Notes: generated by a model not told the origin, from the letters alone. A DNA stretch of 39,170 nt from Leptospiraceae bacterium (GCA_017996175.1 JAGOHK010000038.1:1-39170), one strand, 5' to 3'. Counted from the first letter of the stretch, positions 1 through 9,873 are shown. Numbers and translations are program-made.

Positions 1-17
1 AAAGGACGAAGATAAAC

Positions 18-1307
18 ATGGCAGAAAAGGCAATTCTCAAGATTGGCGATAAGGACTACGAATTACCCGTAATTGAAGGGTCAGAAAAAGAAAAAGCAAT
101 TGATATTACAAAACTCAGAGCACAGACAGGATATGTTACTATTGATAGTGGATATTTGAATACTGGAGCGTGCACAAGTGCGATTACTTTTCTCGATGGG
201 GAACTCGGAATTTTGCGCTACAGGGGAATTCCTATCGAGCAATTAGCCGAGAAATCTACGTTCACAGAAGTGGCACATTTACTCATCTACGGAAAGCTAC
301 CTAGCCACCAAGAACTTTTAACATGGAATGAATCTCTTACCAAACATACTCTCATTCACGAAGACTTAAAACGCCTATTCAGCGGATTTCCGAAAGATGC
401 TCACCCGATGGCGATCATGTCTTGTATGATTGCGTCCCTTTCTACTTATTACCAAGATTCGTACGATCCAGAAAATCCAGAGCATAGAGAAATTTCTATT
501 CGTAGACTGCTCGCAAAATTTCCAACGATAGCCGCTTTCTCTTACAAAAAATCTATCGGTCAACCAGCAGTTCATCCGCAAAACTCTCTTGATTATTGTG
601 GAAATTTCCTGAACATGATGTTCTCCGTTCCAGCAGAAGAATACAAAATCGATCCAGAAATAGTAAAGGCATTAAACCTACTTTTAATTTTACATGCTGA
701 CCACGAACAAAACTGTTCCACTTCTACAGTTCGTTTAGTTGGTTCCAGTCTTGCTAATATTTACGCGGCAATTTCTTCTGGAATTTGTGCCCTTTGGGGA
801 CCACGACATGGTGGAGCAAACCAAGAAGTTCTCGAGATGCTAACTGAAATCAAACAAAGTGGAATGTCCGTAAAAGAAGTTGTTACAAAAGCAAAAGATA
901 AAAATTCTACTTTCCGTCTAAGCGGATTTGGTCATAGAGTTTACAAAAATTTTGACCCGCGTGCAAAGATCATTAAAAAAGCATGCGATAGTGTACTTCT
1001 CAAAATGGGAATCAAAGATCCACTTTTAGACATTGCAAAAGAATTAGAAGAAGCCGCTTTACATGACCAATACTTTGTAGATCGTAAACTTTATCCAAAC
1101 GTTGACTTCTACAGTGGAATTATTTACCGTGCACTCGGAATCCCTGTGAATATGTTTACCGTAATGTTCGCGATGGGTCGCCTCCCTGGTTGGGTTGCGC
1201 AGTGGAAAGAAATGATTGAGTCACCTGATATGAAAATCGGACGCCCTCGCCAAATCTACACAGGACCAACAGAAATTTCTTACGAAGACGCAAAGAAAAA
1301 AGCTTAA
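18..1307 (+). CDS. gltA: Citrate synthase (type II, hexameric-like)
   Basis: Condenses oxaloacetate and acetyl-CoA to citrate, the entry step of the TCA cycle, in the cytoplasm. The 429-residue length is that of Gram-negative type II citrate synthases. The catalytic set is visible: His264 in RHGGANQE, His306 in GFGHRVYKNFDPRA and Asp363 in NVDFYSG. HADHEQNCST (residues 226-235) is another family signature. The ATG is preceded by AAAGGA at the extreme left edge of the window, 11 nt upstream, which supports this start. The promoter lies outside the window. The next gene is separated by a palindromic repeat, so gltA is probably expressed alone or ends its operon here. Confidence 0.97.
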   Translation: MAEKAILKIGDKDYELPVIEGSEKEKAIDITKLRAQTGYVTIDSGYLNTGACTSAITFLDGELGILRYRGIPIEQLAEKSTFTEVAHLLIYGKLPSHQELLTWNESLTKHTLIHEDLKRLFSGFPKDAHPMAIMSCMIASLSTYYQDSYDPENPEHREISIRRLLAKFPTIAAFSYKKSIGQPAVHPQNSLDYCGNFLNMMFSVPAEEYKIDPEIVKALNLLLILHADHEQNCSTSTVRLVGSSLANIYAAISSGICALWGPRHGGANQEVLEMLTEIKQSGMSVKEVVTKAKDKNSTFRLSGFGHRVYKNFDPRAKIIKKACDSVLLKMGIKDPLLDIAKELEEAALHDQYFVDRKLYPNVDFYSGIIYRALGIPVNMFTVMFAMGRLPGWVAQWKEMIESPDMKIGRPRQIYTGPTEISYEDAKKKA

Positions 1308-1319
1308 TTAAATCCCCCT

Positions 1320-1411
1320 ACCTCACCCCAATTTTCTTGTTCCTGAAAAGTTTTCTTGAACTAAGCCCCTCTCCTCAAAGGAGAGGGGCGAGCTGGAAGC
1401 TGGGGAGAGGT
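1320..1411. repeat. Palindromic intergenic element with strong GC hairpin
   Basis: A 92-bp imperfect palindrome in the gltA 3' gap. The outer arms are ACCTCACCCCA (1320-1330) and TGGGGAGAGGT (1401-1411), one mismatch apart as inverted repeats. The centre is a perfect 10-bp stem GCCCCTCTCC/GGAGAGGGGC (1365-1374 with 1380-1389) around the 5-nt loop TCAAA. It is far richer in G and C than its surroundings. It could stop gltA transcription, but no T-run follows, so a dispersed REP/MITE-like element is the likelier identity. Confidence 0.6.
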
Positions 1412-1430
1412 CTCAACTCCTATAAAATAT

Positions 1431-2729
1431 TTGAAACACCTTACACCTATTAACCTCACAAACGCAACTGCCATGTTAGTCCTAACAGGACATCCGTGGA
1501 TATTTCGGAATAAATTTTCGAGATATGAAAAGGATTTACAAGATGGGGACTGGTTACTGTTACTTGGCGCGGGTAATAAGGAATTAGGCGTTGGAGTTTA
1601 TTCAAATACAGGACTTATTGCAGTTCGCATATTCTATTTTGGAGAAAATTTTAGTTTAGAGATACTTAGAAATAAAATTTCTAAACGAATAGAAAAACGA
1701 TTTCCCTTGTTGGAATATACGAATAGCATTCGATGGATTCACGGGGAAAATGATAATTTACCCGGAGTTACAGTAGATGGGCATGGAAAATGTCTCACTG
1801 TAATGTGTTATTCTACATCTCTGGAATCATTCGCTAGGTATATTAGCAAATTTGTATATTCAAAACTTCTAATATACGAAAAAGTAAAAGTGAAACCAGA
1901 AGTTTTAATTCTAACTAGCCCAAACAGAAAAGGTTTTGAATCTAAAAAGACTGGCTACAGGCTACTTAGGGGAACAAAGCCAGAGCAAATAGAAATCAAT
2001 TACCGTGGTATTGATTACTTAATAGATCCTTTCGGACAAAAGTCTGGGATGTACAACGACATACGAAACCTAAGAGACTATGTTTTAAATAAAAAAGGAT
2101 TTTTCTCAAATAAAACAATTTTAAATCTATTCTCGTCTAACGGGTTACTATCCATTTGCCTCGAACAGGCAGGATCCGAATTAGTGGTATCCTTAGAAGA
2201 TAGCAGAAAAGCAATCGCCGTTCACGAGTCCAATTTACCAAGGAACAGAAACACAAGGTTTGTGTCATCAATTGCATCCGAGTCATATACATCTACAACA
2301 ATGCCAGACTCCTCTTCCGTAAACGAAATTCGAAGCGGCAAACAAATAATTCTAAAAGCTGATATTTTTAAACAGTTAAAATCTATATTAGAAAATCTGA
2401 ATATACAATTTGACGTAATTATTATCGATCCGCCTAGTTTAACGGCTAATGACAAAGATAAAGTCAATGCTAGACTTACCTACAAAAGATTGGTTTCTGA
2501 GTCGATTCCTTACCTTAAAGAAAAAGGAAGTCTAATTCTATGCTCTTGCTCCAATCGAATTCATCCAAACGACTTTGAAAAAATTTGTAAAGAAGCAATT
2601 ACCGAATCAGGAAGAAAAATTAAAACCCCTGTTCGTTTGACAAATGAAATCGATCATCCAACACTTGCAACTTTTCCAGAAGGCAATTACTTTAAAGCTC
2701 ATATCTATCATGATCTATCTAGCATTTAA
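1431..2729 (+). CDS. Class I SAM-dependent rRNA methyltransferase, RlmI/RlmK-like, with PUA domain
   Basis: Predicted to methylate a 23S rRNA cytosine (m5C, RlmI type) using S-adenosylmethionine. The N-terminus (residues about 5-75) has the PUA-like start GHPWIFRNKFSR seen in RlmI. The Rossmann methyltransferase part has the SAM loop ILNLFSSNGLLSICLEQAG (about 225-243), the substrate-site motif IIIDPPSLT (about 332) and the late strand LILCSCSNR, all typical of the RlmI/RlmK group. The start shown is TTG at 1431, with no clear Shine-Dalgarno. An ATG at 1473 is an alternative and would shorten the PUA domain only slightly. The 3' end overlaps the next gene by 20 nt, so the two rRNA-modification genes are probably cotranscribed. 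The exact target nucleotide cannot be read from sequence. Confidence 0.82.
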   Translation: MKHLTPINLTNATAMLVLTGHPWIFRNKFSRYEKDLQDGDWLLLLGAGNKELGVGVYSNTGLIAVRIFYFGENFSLEILRNKISKRIEKRFPLLEYTNSIRWIHGENDNLPGVTVDGHGKCLTVMCYSTSLESFARYISKFVYSKLLIYEKVKVKPEVLILTSPNRKGFESKKTGYRLLRGTKPEQIEINYRGIDYLIDPFGQKSGMYNDIRNLRDYVLNKKGFFSNKTILNLFSSNGLLSICLEQAGSELVVSLEDSRKAIAVHESNLPRNRNTRFVSSIASESYTSTTMPDSSSVNEIRSGKQIILKADIFKQLKSILENLNIQFDVIIIDPPSLTANDKDKVNARLTYKRLVSESIPYLKEKGSLILCSCSNRIHPNDFEKICKEAITESGRKIKTPVRLTNEIDHPTLATFPEGNYFKAHIYHDLSSI

Positions 2730-3267
2730 TAAACCATTCCAAGTTCTTTCGCAATTTAAGCCTCTCGATGATAAAGCTACACTTGCGGATTATATTCATT
2801 TACCCGAAAAACCAAAAGCAGTTGGACGACTTGACTATGACAGTGAGGGTTTACTTCTATTATCCGATGATATTCGCTTCATTCAGAAAATGACTGACCC
2901 TGATGAAAAAATTGAAAAAGAATATCTAGTACAAGTAGAAGGCATTCCTAAGAATGAAGATTTAATAAAATTTACGAAAGGGATTCGAACACAAACGGAA
3001 AACTACAAACCAGCGAAAGCAAATCTAATCCAAGAACCAGAATTTTTATGGGAAAGAAATCCACCAATTCGAAAACGCCTAGCTATTCCCACTTCCTGGA
3101 TAAACATCATTATCCGTGAAGGAAAAAATAGACAAGTTCGAAAAATGACTGCTTTCATTGGATTTCCTACTTTGCGTTTGATTAGAGTGAGGATTGGAAA
3201 TATTGATCTGGGTAGGTTAAAACCGGGAGAATTTATAGAAATACAACGTAAAACTATTCTTTCTTAA
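2710..3267 (+). CDS. rluE: 23S rRNA pseudouridine synthase, RluE-like (RsuA family)
   Basis: Isomerises a uridine in 23S rRNA to pseudouridine. The catalytic signature GRLDYDSEGLLLLSDD is intact (the first Asp is the nucleophile), and NRQVRKMTAFIGFPTLRLIR matches the C-terminal RluE signature. There is no S4 domain, as expected for RluE. The ATG at 2710 gives MIYLAFNKPFQVLSQF, where the family begins. An in-frame start 66 nt upstream would add residues that belong only to the overlapping methyltransferase. The gene is 185 residues long, overlaps the end of the methyltransferase by 20 nt, and its 3' end overlaps the convergent MFS gene by 14 nt. The E. coli target (U2457) is the best guess. 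Confidence 0.8.
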   Translation: MIYLAFNKPFQVLSQFKPLDDKATLADYIHLPEKPKAVGRLDYDSEGLLLLSDDIRFIQKMTDPDEKIEKEYLVQVEGIPKNEDLIKFTKGIRTQTENYKPAKANLIQEPEFLWERNPPIRKRLAIPTSWINIIIREGKNRQVRKMTAFIGFPTLRLIRVRIGNIDLGRLKPGEFIEIQRKTILS

Positions 3268-4747
3268 AAAGTTTTCGAAACACTAAAAGACCAATTGGGG
3301 ATAATGCTGATACTCCACCAATCCAAATCCAAATCATATAATGATTCGGGTAGAATTTTGTGCCCTCTGGAGTATAGGTAGCAATGAGCCAACCCGACAT
3401 GGGACCTGCAATCATCTTAGCCAGAAAATACGGAAGATAAGAAAGAGAAATATAAGTTCCTTCTTTACCGATAGGCGCAATCTCAGCAGAAAACTGCATT
3501 AGCCGTGGCGACCAGATTGCTTCTCCGATTGAAAATATTACGATAAACAAAATAATTCCAAATAGGATTGGATTTTGTTTTTCTACGCTTAATTCCAGCC
3601 AGTCAACTAAAATGAACTGTCCAAATAAAGTGCCCTGTAAAGGTTCAAAAAAATTTACAGGGATAGCCGCTAAAAAAATGGAAACCGTAGATAGTAAAGT
3701 TCCAACGATTAACATTGAATAAGATTTAACTTTTTTAGTAAAATACGCAATGAGTGGAACTAAGAAAATTATAATTACAGGATTTAAAATTCCATAGATT
3801 GATCCAACCTTTGCACCTTCGCCTAATACGCGTATGCCGTATTTTGGAAATGTATAATTAAAATGATAGAACACTAATTTTACGAACACAAGAATTCCAA
3901 GCATAAATAAATAAATCCAAAATGGTTTTTCCATAAATACAGTCTTCATTATCAAAATCGTTTCGTAAAAAGATTTTCGAATTTCTAATAACATAGTAAC
4001 AATAGAATTGGATTTATCCTGATGATTTGTTTTAATTTCTATATTCCCATTTACACCTACTGTAACACCATCTCGCATGGATAGAATTAAAATCATAGAG
4101 GGGATACTTAGAATAAAACTCATTAAAAAAATAATCTGGTAGGTTGAAATTTCTACGTTTAAAATCGGAATTGAATTCATTGTATATTCACCAAAGACTT
4201 CTCTCACTTTATCAAATATATATCCACCTAACGCAAACCCAACATTCATAAGGGTATAAAAAAGTCCAAAGCCTAGTGCAGTATTTTCAGGAGTGGTAAA
4301 CCTTTTGATCCCTACAGACAAAACTGGAATCAAAAGTGCATTTCCGATTGCAACGGGGATAAAGGCAAATAGAGTAACAAACAATAAATGATTTGAAAAT
4401 GGCATTACAAGTCTACCTATAAGCATTGCAAACATACCAATGACTAAAGTTTTTTTTACTCCAATCGCATCCACGACTGAGCCAACTAAAATGGATATAC
4501 AAGTCATGAGAGTTGACCAGACACCAATATATGAACCTGCGGCTATATCATCTAAGCCACAATCTTTTGAAAGATATAATACAAACGCCATATTGGAAGC
4601 AGCGTACGCAGCATACTCAATTAACTTTGCAGAAAATAAAACCCATATTTCTCTTGGAGAATCTTTTAATCCTCTAGAGTAATTCCATATAATAAAAAAA
4701 AAGCCAAGACTGAGTAATGCGCCTAATCCGTATAAACCGTATTTCAT
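3254..4747 (-). CDS. MFS transporter, possibly POT/PTR-like
   Basis: An integral inner-membrane transporter of the major facilitator superfamily, 497 residues, with about 12 hydrophobic helices. The segment LIEYAAYAASNMAFVLYLSK (about residues 42-61) looks like the helix-1 signature of proton-dependent oligopeptide transporters. The next loop, VDAIGVKKTLVIG, fits the MFS motif-A position (G-x-x-x-D-x-x-G-x-[RK]). A larger loop at about residues 230-260 separates the two six-helix halves. The ATG overlaps the stop of the upstream amidotransferase as ATGA, implying translational coupling. The substrate is unknown. A small peptide or gamma-glutamyl compound would fit the neighbour, but that is inference. 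Confidence 0.85.
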   Translation of the reverse strand: MKYGLYGLGALLSLGFFFIIWNYSRGLKDSPREIWVLFSAKLIEYAAYAASNMAFVLYLSKDCGLDDIAAGSYIGVWSTLMTCISILVGSVVDAIGVKKTLVIGMFAMLIGRLVMPFSNHLLFVTLFAFIPVAIGNALLIPVLSVGIKRFTTPENTALGFGLFYTLMNVGFALGGYIFDKVREVFGEYTMNSIPILNVEISTYQIIFLMSFILSIPSMILILSMRDGVTVGVNGNIEIKTNHQDKSNSIVTMLLEIRKSFYETILIMKTVFMEKPFWIYLFMLGILVFVKLVFYHFNYTFPKYGIRVLGEGAKVGSIYGILNPVIIIFLVPLIAYFTKKVKSYSMLIVGTLLSTVSIFLAAIPVNFFEPLQGTLFGQFILVDWLELSVEKQNPILFGIILFIVIFSIGEAIWSPRLMQFSAEIAPIGKEGTYISLSYLPYFLAKMIAGPMSGWLIATYTPEGTKFYPNHYMIWIWIGGVSALSPIGLLVFRKLFKKE

Positions 4748-5472
4748 AGATTAGATTTGTAAACTCCCAGATTCTCTTTTGATTTTAAAATAAAATAGGA
4801 GATAAAATTCTTTACAAATTTCCAACCACCCTCTTTAACATGAAACTCTTCAGGATGAGACTGAATAGAAAAAGCTGGATACTCTTTATGAACAAGTCCT
4901 TCAACCTTACAATGTTGACTCGTGCAGGCTACTTCTAGATATTCTCCCGAGATTTTTTTCACTTCTTGCTCATGTTTAGCCTTAGAGATAAAACTATCAA
5001 TATCCCCAATGATAGATTTAAGTCTCGGATGCAGAATAGAAATTTCTCTAAATTCGTTGTATTTTTTTCCAGGTATATTTTCTCGATTCTCCACAAAATC
5101 AATAGTAGCCCCATACATCCAGGCAAATAGTTGGTGAGAAAAACAAATTCCTAAAAAAGGAATACCTTTTTCAATAACATTTTCCTTTAAGTCATTAGAC
5201 AAAATATTGACCCAGTCTAAATGATCCGTAATATTTGCATAACTGCCAAGGGAGATAACGCCTATTACCCTTTTTTTTCTCAAATCTAATTTGACAAAAT
5301 AATCCTTGAGAGTAACGTCCCCATCAGGATGCGATGGAAAAAAAACTTCGATATAAGAATCAATTGCTCCCATTTCTTCCATTGCCTTTGCGTGGAGATT
5401 GGAAATTACATTTATTCCATCACTAGATGGTTGTTTCAAAAAAGGGTCTATAATTAAAAGAATATTTTCCAT
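4744..5472 (-). CDS. Class I glutamine amidotransferase-like protein
   Basis: A 242-residue stand-alone class I GATase fold protein. The nucleophile elbow GICFSHQL places Cys110 as catalytic cysteine, and SHPEEF supplies His206 and Glu208, so the triad is complete. In the family these enzymes hydrolyse glutamine, or gamma-glutamyl amides in the PuuD/peptidase C26 branch. No synthetase partner is encoded nearby. The gene is first of a two-gene operon and its stop overlaps the start of the MFS gene by 4 nt. An 18-bp palindrome sits 23 nt before the ATG and may be an operator. A gamma-glutamyl hydrolase working with the transporter is one reading, but the family is too broad to be specific. Confidence 0.8.
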   Translation of the reverse strand: MENILLIIDPFLKQPSSDGINVISNLHAKAMEEMGAIDSYIEVFFPSHPDGDVTLKDYFVKLDLRKKRVIGVISLGSYANITDHLDWVNILSNDLKENVIEKGIPFLGICFSHQLFAWMYGATIDFVENRENIPGKKYNEFREISILHPRLKSIIGDIDSFISKAKHEQEVKKISGEYLEVACTSQHCKVEGLVHKEYPAFSIQSHPEEFHVKEGGWKFVKNFISYFILKSKENLGVYKSNL

Positions 5473-5494
5473 GAATTAATTTTAACAAACTCCA

Positions 5495-5512
5495 AATGTT
5501 GGTTCCAACATT
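5495..5512. promoter_or_regulatory. Operator-like palindrome before the amidotransferase-MFS operon
   Basis: The inverted repeat AATGTTGG-TT-CCAACATT has perfect 8-bp arms with a 2-nt centre. It starts 23 nt upstream of the amidotransferase ATG on the minus strand, where a promoter would be expected. Its size and symmetry fit the operator of a dimeric TetR/MarR-type repressor. It could also form a short hairpin in the leader. No regulator gene of that type is seen beside it. Confidence 0.4.
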
Positions 5513-5764
5513 CATTTAAATAAAGTCATTGTAGTAAACAAAAATTAGACATCGCATTTGCATTTACTTGTAACCCTACCAATTTTCAGGAGATCGTGAA
5601 TTTAGGCTGCGTTAAAATCGATTCATCCTCGGACGTTCCCATATTTCCAATATAACGACGATAACATCTAATTTATTAGAATAAATTATTTGACTAAAAT
5701 AAAAGGGTTCGTTTTCTTGTAAATATATTCAATAAATAACATTTAGTTAAACAGGAGCATTTTT

Positions 5765-7072
5765 ATGGCAAGACAATTCAAATCCGAAACAATCGCACTA
5801 CACGCAGGTTACACAAAGGGAGATCCTGCAACTACTTCCAGAGCAGTTCCTTTGTACCAAACTACTTCCTACGTATTCAATGACACAGACCATGCAGCAA
5901 GACTTTTTGGACTCCAAGAGTTTGGAAATATTTATACACGTCTTATGAATCCAACAACGGATGTACTCGAAAAAAGAGTTGCCGAGCTAGAAGGCGGCAT
6001 AGCAGGATTAGCCACAGCCTCTGGTCAATCAGCAGAAACTCTTGCCTTATTAAATATTGTGGAAGCAGGACAGGAAATTATCGCCTCCTCTTCTCTCTAT
6101 GGTGGAACCTACAACCTACTCCATTATACTTTCCCGAAACTTGGAATCAAAGTTCACTTCGCTGATCCGTCTGATCCAAATAATTTCAAGAAATTTTTCA
6201 ACGATAAAACCCGCGCTGTGTACGCGGAAACTCTTGGTAATCCGAAACTAGATACTCTCGACCTAGAAGCTATCGCAAAGATCGCACACGATAACGGAGT
6301 TCCTTTTATTGTGGATAACACTCTTCCTTCTCCGTATTTAATTAATCCAATTGAGCACGGGGCTGACGTTGTAGTTCACTCTCTTACGAAATTTCTAGGA
6401 GGTCATGGGACTTCTATTGGCGGTATCATTATTGACGCTGGAAAATTCAATTACGGAAATGGAAAATTTAAAAACTTCACCGAGCCAGATCCAAGTTATC
6501 ATGGATTAAAATTCTGGGATGTATTTGGAAAATTTGAACCATTCGGTGGGGCTAATATCGCTTATATCATCAAGGCTCGCGTACAAGGACTTCGTGATAT
6601 TGGACCTGCTATTTCTCCATTTAACTCTTGGCAAATTCTACAGGGAGTTGAAACACTTGCCCTACGTATGGAGCGTCATTCGTCTAACGCATTAAAAGTA
6701 GCCGAATATCTAAGCAAACACCCAAAAGTAACTTGGGTCAATTACCCCGGACTTCCAAGTGATAAAAATTATTCTCTCGCTAAAAAATACCACAAGAGAA
6801 ATCTATTTGGTGCCATCCTTGGTTTTGGTGTAAAAGGCGGAGTTGCTGAGGCAAAGAAATTTATCGACAGTTTAGAAATTTTTTCTCTACTGGCAAATGT
6901 GGGCGATGCAAAATCCCTTGCGATTCACCCCGCATCTACAACGCACCAACAACTCACAGAAGAAGAACAAAACTCTGCCGGGGTTACACCTGATTTCATC
7001 CGACTCTCGGTTGGTCTGGAACATATAGATGATTTAATTACTGACTTAGAAGAAGCTTTAAAAAAAGTGTAA
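5765..7072 (+). CDS. metY: O-acetylhomoserine sulfhydrylase (aminocarboxypropyltransferase)
   Basis: A PLP enzyme that joins O-acetylhomoserine and sulfide to homocysteine, the direct-sulfhydrylation route to methionine. The 435 residues match MetY rather than the shorter MetB/MetZ. The fold-type I signatures are clear: ETIALHAGY at the N-terminus, [17 protein letters not shown], the PLP aspartate in [13 protein letters not shown], and the Schiff-base lysine in [23 protein letters not shown] lies 9 nt before the ATG. It is followed 2 nt later by metX, so the two are cotranscribed. The 292-bp upstream gap shows no SAM riboswitch that I can recognise. Close homologues are known from Leptospira meyeri. 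Confidence 0.96.
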   Translation: MARQFKSETIALHAGYTKGDPATTSRAVPLYQTTSYVFNDTDHAARLFGLQEFGNIYTRLMNPTTDVLEKRVAELEGGIAGLATASGQSAETLALLNIVEAGQEIIASSSLYGGTYNLLHYTFPKLGIKVHFADPSDPNNFKKFFNDKTRAVYAETLGNPKLDTLDLEAIAKIAHDNGVPFIVDNTLPSPYLINPIEHGADVVVHSLTKFLGGHGTSIGGIIIDAGKFNYGNGKFKNFTEPDPSYHGLKFWDVFGKFEPFGGANIAYIIKARVQGLRDIGPAISPFNSWQILQGVETLALRMERHSSNALKVAEYLSKHPKVTWVNYPGLPSDKNYSLAKKYHKRNLFGAILGFGVKGGVAEAKKFIDSLEIFSLLANVGDAKSLAIHPASTTHQQLTEEEQNSAGVTPDFIRLSVGLEHIDDLITDLEEALKKV

Positions 7073-7074
7073 CT

Positions 7075-8196
7075 ATGTTTAACAAGGATTCCGTAGGAAT
7101 TGTTCGCACACAAATAGCAAAGCTGCCCGACCTAACTCTAGAAAATGGAGCCGTCATAAGTCCGCTAGAAATTGCTTACGAAACTTACGGAATTTTAAAC
7201 GAAAGTAGAACCAACGCAATCTTAGTCTGCCATGCTTTATCAGGCAATGCTCATGCGGCTGGATTTCACGAAGAAAGTGACAAAGCTGGTTGGTGGGATG
7301 GATACATTGGTCCCGGAAAAGCATTTGACACAAATAAATACTATATCATTTCCACTAACGTCATCGGTGGTTGCAATGGTAGTTCGGGTCCAACAAGCAT
7401 TAACCCCAAAACTGGAAAGCAGTACGGCTCTACATTTCCGTTCGTATCCATTCAGGATATGGTGAGCGCACAAAAACTTTTAATCGACTCATTCGGAATC
7501 AAAGAATTATTCTGCGTAGCCGGTGGTTCAATGGGAGGAATGCAAGCTCTTCAGTGGAGTGTGGGTTATCCCGACATTGTTAAGAACTGTATCATATTAG
7601 CCTCAGCCTCAGAACATAGTGCGCAGCAAATCGCATTTAACGAAGTGGGACGACAAGCAATTCTTTCTGATCCAAATTGGAGCGATGGGGAATACGGCGA
7701 TAATCCTCCTCGTAAAGGTCTAGCCCTTGCACGAATGGTGGGACACGTCACCTATCTTTCCGATGAACTTATGCGAGAGAAATTTGGTCGCAAACCCCCG
7801 CGTGGAAATATTAAAAATACAGACTTCGCTGTTGGTAGTTACTTGATTTACCAAGGAGAAACTTTCGTTGACAGGTTTGATGCAAATTCCTACATCTATG
7901 TAACAAAAGCCTTAGACCATTTCAGCCTTGGACGTGGAGAAGAGTTAACTCTTAATTTGGCGCGCGCAAAGGCAAACTTTTTAATTATAGCATTTAGCTC
8001 AGACTGGCTCTATCCTCCTTATCAAAGTAGGGAAATCGTAAAATCTCTTGAAGTAAATGCAATTCCTGTTACCTACTGCGAAGTAAATTTTTCCAAAGGG
8101 CACGATTCCTTTTTAGTTCCAAATCCCGAACAACATCATTTGATCCACCACTTTTTAGAATTTGCCCAAAACTTTTCTTTATTCTATGAAATCTAA
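7075..8196 (+). CDS. metX: Homoserine O-acetyltransferase
   Basis: An alpha/beta-hydrolase-fold acyltransferase that activates homoserine with acetyl-CoA and supplies the substrate of MetY next door. The nucleophile elbow [13 protein letters not shown] gives Ser152. The triad is completed by Asp310 in SSDWLYPP and His343 in SKGHDSF. The 373-residue length is standard. The start codon lies 2 nt after the metY stop and the end overlaps metW by 11 nt, making a tight metY-metX-metW unit. MetX-fold enzymes can use succinyl-CoA instead. The acetyl assignment follows the MetY partner and the described Leptospira pathway. Confidence 0.95.
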   Translation: MFNKDSVGIVRTQIAKLPDLTLENGAVISPLEIAYETYGILNESRTNAILVCHALSGNAHAAGFHEESDKAGWWDGYIGPGKAFDTNKYYIISTNVIGGCNGSSGPTSINPKTGKQYGSTFPFVSIQDMVSAQKLLIDSFGIKELFCVAGGSMGGMQALQWSVGYPDIVKNCIILASASEHSAQQIAFNEVGRQAILSDPNWSDGEYGDNPPRKGLALARMVGHVTYLSDELMREKFGRKPPRGNIKNTDFAVGSYLIYQGETFVDRFDANSYIYVTKALDHFSLGRGEELTLNLARAKANFLIIAFSSDWLYPPYQSREIVKSLEVNAIPVTYCEVNFSKGHDSFLVPNPEQHHLIHHFLEFAQNFSLFYEI

Positions 8197-8791
8197 ATTT
8201 ATACAAGAAAAAATCCTACGCCTTGACTTCCAATACATATTGGATTTAATCTCTACCGGTTACCGCGTATTAGACCTTGGATGTGGAGATGGCGACCTAC
8301 TCTACCTTTTGAAAAAAAAAGGAGTCCGAGGACAAGGCATTGAAAAAGATGAAGAGTGTATCTACAAATGCATCGAACGCGGAGTCATTGTTCACCACGG
8401 AGATTTAGATGAGGGATTAAAACATCATATCAAAAAAAGTTTTGACTATGTAATTTTGAACCAGACTATTCAAGAAACCCATAACCCCGGGAATATTATC
8501 AAAGACTCACTTCGAATCGGAAAAAAAGTAATCGTAGTATTTCCAAACTTTGCCCACTGGAGAAATCGCCTTCAAATTTTATTTAGAGGCAAAACACCAG
8601 TAACCGACAACCTTCCTTACAGATGGTACAATACTCCGAACTTACACTTTTTATCAATCACAGACTTCGAAGAGTTTTGCGAGGTGCAAAAAATTAGAAT
8701 TGAAGATAGTGCATTCTTTAGTGACACAAAACGTATCACTGCAAGCCCTAACCTTTTTGCCAAACTTGCCTTATTTGTTTTAAGTGAATAA
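8186..8791 (+). CDS. metW: Methionine biosynthesis protein MetW (methyltransferase fold)
   Basis: A SAM-methyltransferase-fold protein of 201 residues, the usual MetW size. It has the family hallmarks [44 protein letters not shown] and [12 protein letters not shown]. MetW regularly travels with metX and is thought to support homoserine acetylation; its exact biochemical role is less settled. I use the ATG at 8186, 11 nt inside metX. A TTG at 8162 in the same frame would add eight residues with no family support. Translation is probably coupled to metX. Confidence 0.93.
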   Translation: MKSKFIQEKILRLDFQYILDLISTGYRVLDLGCGDGDLLYLLKKKGVRGQGIEKDEECIYKCIERGVIVHHGDLDEGLKHHIKKSFDYVILNQTIQETHNPGNIIKDSLRIGKKVIVVFPNFAHWRNRLQILFRGKTPVTDNLPYRWYNTPNLHFLSITDFEEFCEVQKIRIEDSAFFSDTKRITASPNLFAKLALFVLSE

Positions 8792-8813
8792 AGTTAGTCA
8801 AAGCGTCTAACTT
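8791..8813. terminator. Possible bidirectional terminator between metW and the alcohol dehydrogenase
   Basis: A 7-bp perfect stem AAGTTAG (8791-8797) with CTAACTT (8807-8813) around a 9-nt loop, in the 31-bp gap between convergent genes. The position is right for a shared terminator. The following T-tract is weak (CTATTTG), so the call is tentative. Confidence 0.4.
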
Positions 8814-8822
8814 CTATTTGAT

Positions 8823-9872
8823 TCAACTCTTGATCGAACCGTTTGGGGTAATGATAAATCGAATTGGATTTCCTTTACGATGATACAAATCTTCCAAACA
8901 ATCATTTACATCTTCTAAAGGATGATGAGAAGTAATCGAAGTGGATAAATCGAGTTTGCCGCTCATGTAAAGATCAATAAGTTCAGGAATCGCGCGAGAG
9001 TCGCAGCCTAAAGAGCCTGCAATGGATATACTCCTATCAATTAACATAAAGGGGAAATTTACTTGAAGTGGATTTTTTCCAATTCCAGCAATTACCATTC
9101 GCCCACTCGGATTCATCGCACGCACGCAGTCTTCCACGTTGGAGTAATGTCCCGAAAAATCCAACATTAGATCAACACCATCCGTTAATTCTCGAAGAGT
9201 TTTTCCAGAATGTTTCACCGCTTTTAAATCTACTAATTCGTTTGCCTTATATCTACCTGCATTTTCTAATGCGCCTTTATCTACATCAAGTGCAATTACT
9301 TTACTTGCCCCGAGTGCACGAGCGAGGATAACGGCATGTATCCCAAGTCCTCCACATCCGTAGATGGCAACTACATCGCCTTCCTGAATTCGACCTACAA
9401 ATTTTAGCGCATGATAGGGAGTAGACACTGCATCTGCGAGTATTGCTCCTTGGTCGAAAGGAATTTCACTTGGCAGAAGATTTAAGTGTCTTTCGTGGAT
9501 AACTACTTGTTCTGCAAATGCTCCATTCATTCTATAACCTAAAACTTCTACTTGAGCACATAAGTTGTGTCTGCCGGCAAGACAGTATTTGCATGTCCCA
9601 CATCCAAGCCCCGAAGAAACAACCACTCTGTCTCCTTTTTTGAACTTAGTGACATTTTCTCCGACTTCTTTTACTACACCTGATGCTTCGTGTCCTAGTA
9701 TGCAAGGATAGTATTTTAAGCGGACTTGTTTGTGAATGGTCATATGAATATCAGATCCACATACACCACAACATTTTACGTCGAGTTTTACATCGTTTAA
9801 CCCCATTTCGGGAACGCTAACATCTTCGATTTTTAAATGAGATTCATTTTTGTAAAGAACTCCTGCTTTCAT
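8823..9872 (-). CDS. Zinc-dependent alcohol dehydrogenase (MDR superfamily)
   Basis: A medium-chain NAD(P)-dependent dehydrogenase of 349 residues. GVCGSDIH carries the catalytic-zinc Cys and GHEASG the zinc-site His-Glu. GCGTCKYCLAGRHNLC is the structural-zinc four-Cys lobe. The Rossmann motif is GCGGLGIHA, followed by an acidic residue in ALDVD, which favours NAD over NADP. The start is the ATG at 9872, preceded by AGGAGAG. A TTG 18 nt further up would run into the previous gene. It is third in a row after a phosphotransferase and a DUF6285 gene, with a single base between stop and start. The substrate is unknown; oxidation of an alcohol or beta-hydroxy intermediate is plausible. Confidence 0.9.
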   Translation of the reverse strand: MKAGVLYKNESHLKIEDVSVPEMGLNDVKLDVKCCGVCGSDIHMTIHKQVRLKYYPCILGHEASGVVKEVGENVTKFKKGDRVVVSSGLGCGTCKYCLAGRHNLCAQVEVLGYRMNGAFAEQVVIHERHLNLLPSEIPFDQGAILADAVSTPYHALKFVGRIQEGDVVAIYGCGGLGIHAVILARALGASKVIALDVDKGALENAGRYKANELVDLKAVKHSGKTLRELTDGVDLMLDFSGHYSNVEDCVRAMNPSGRMVIAGIGKNPLQVNFPFMLIDRSISIAGSLGCDSRAIPELIDLYMSGKLDLSTSITSHHPLEDVNDCLEDLYHRKGNPIRFIITPNGSIKS

Positions 9873-9873
9873 C

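Noticed and set aside
5473..5764. SAM or other riboswitch upstream of metY
   Set aside because: The 292-bp gap has only short hairpins (for example ATATT/AATAT at 5641-5653); none of the conserved cores of the SAM riboswitch classes was recognisable.
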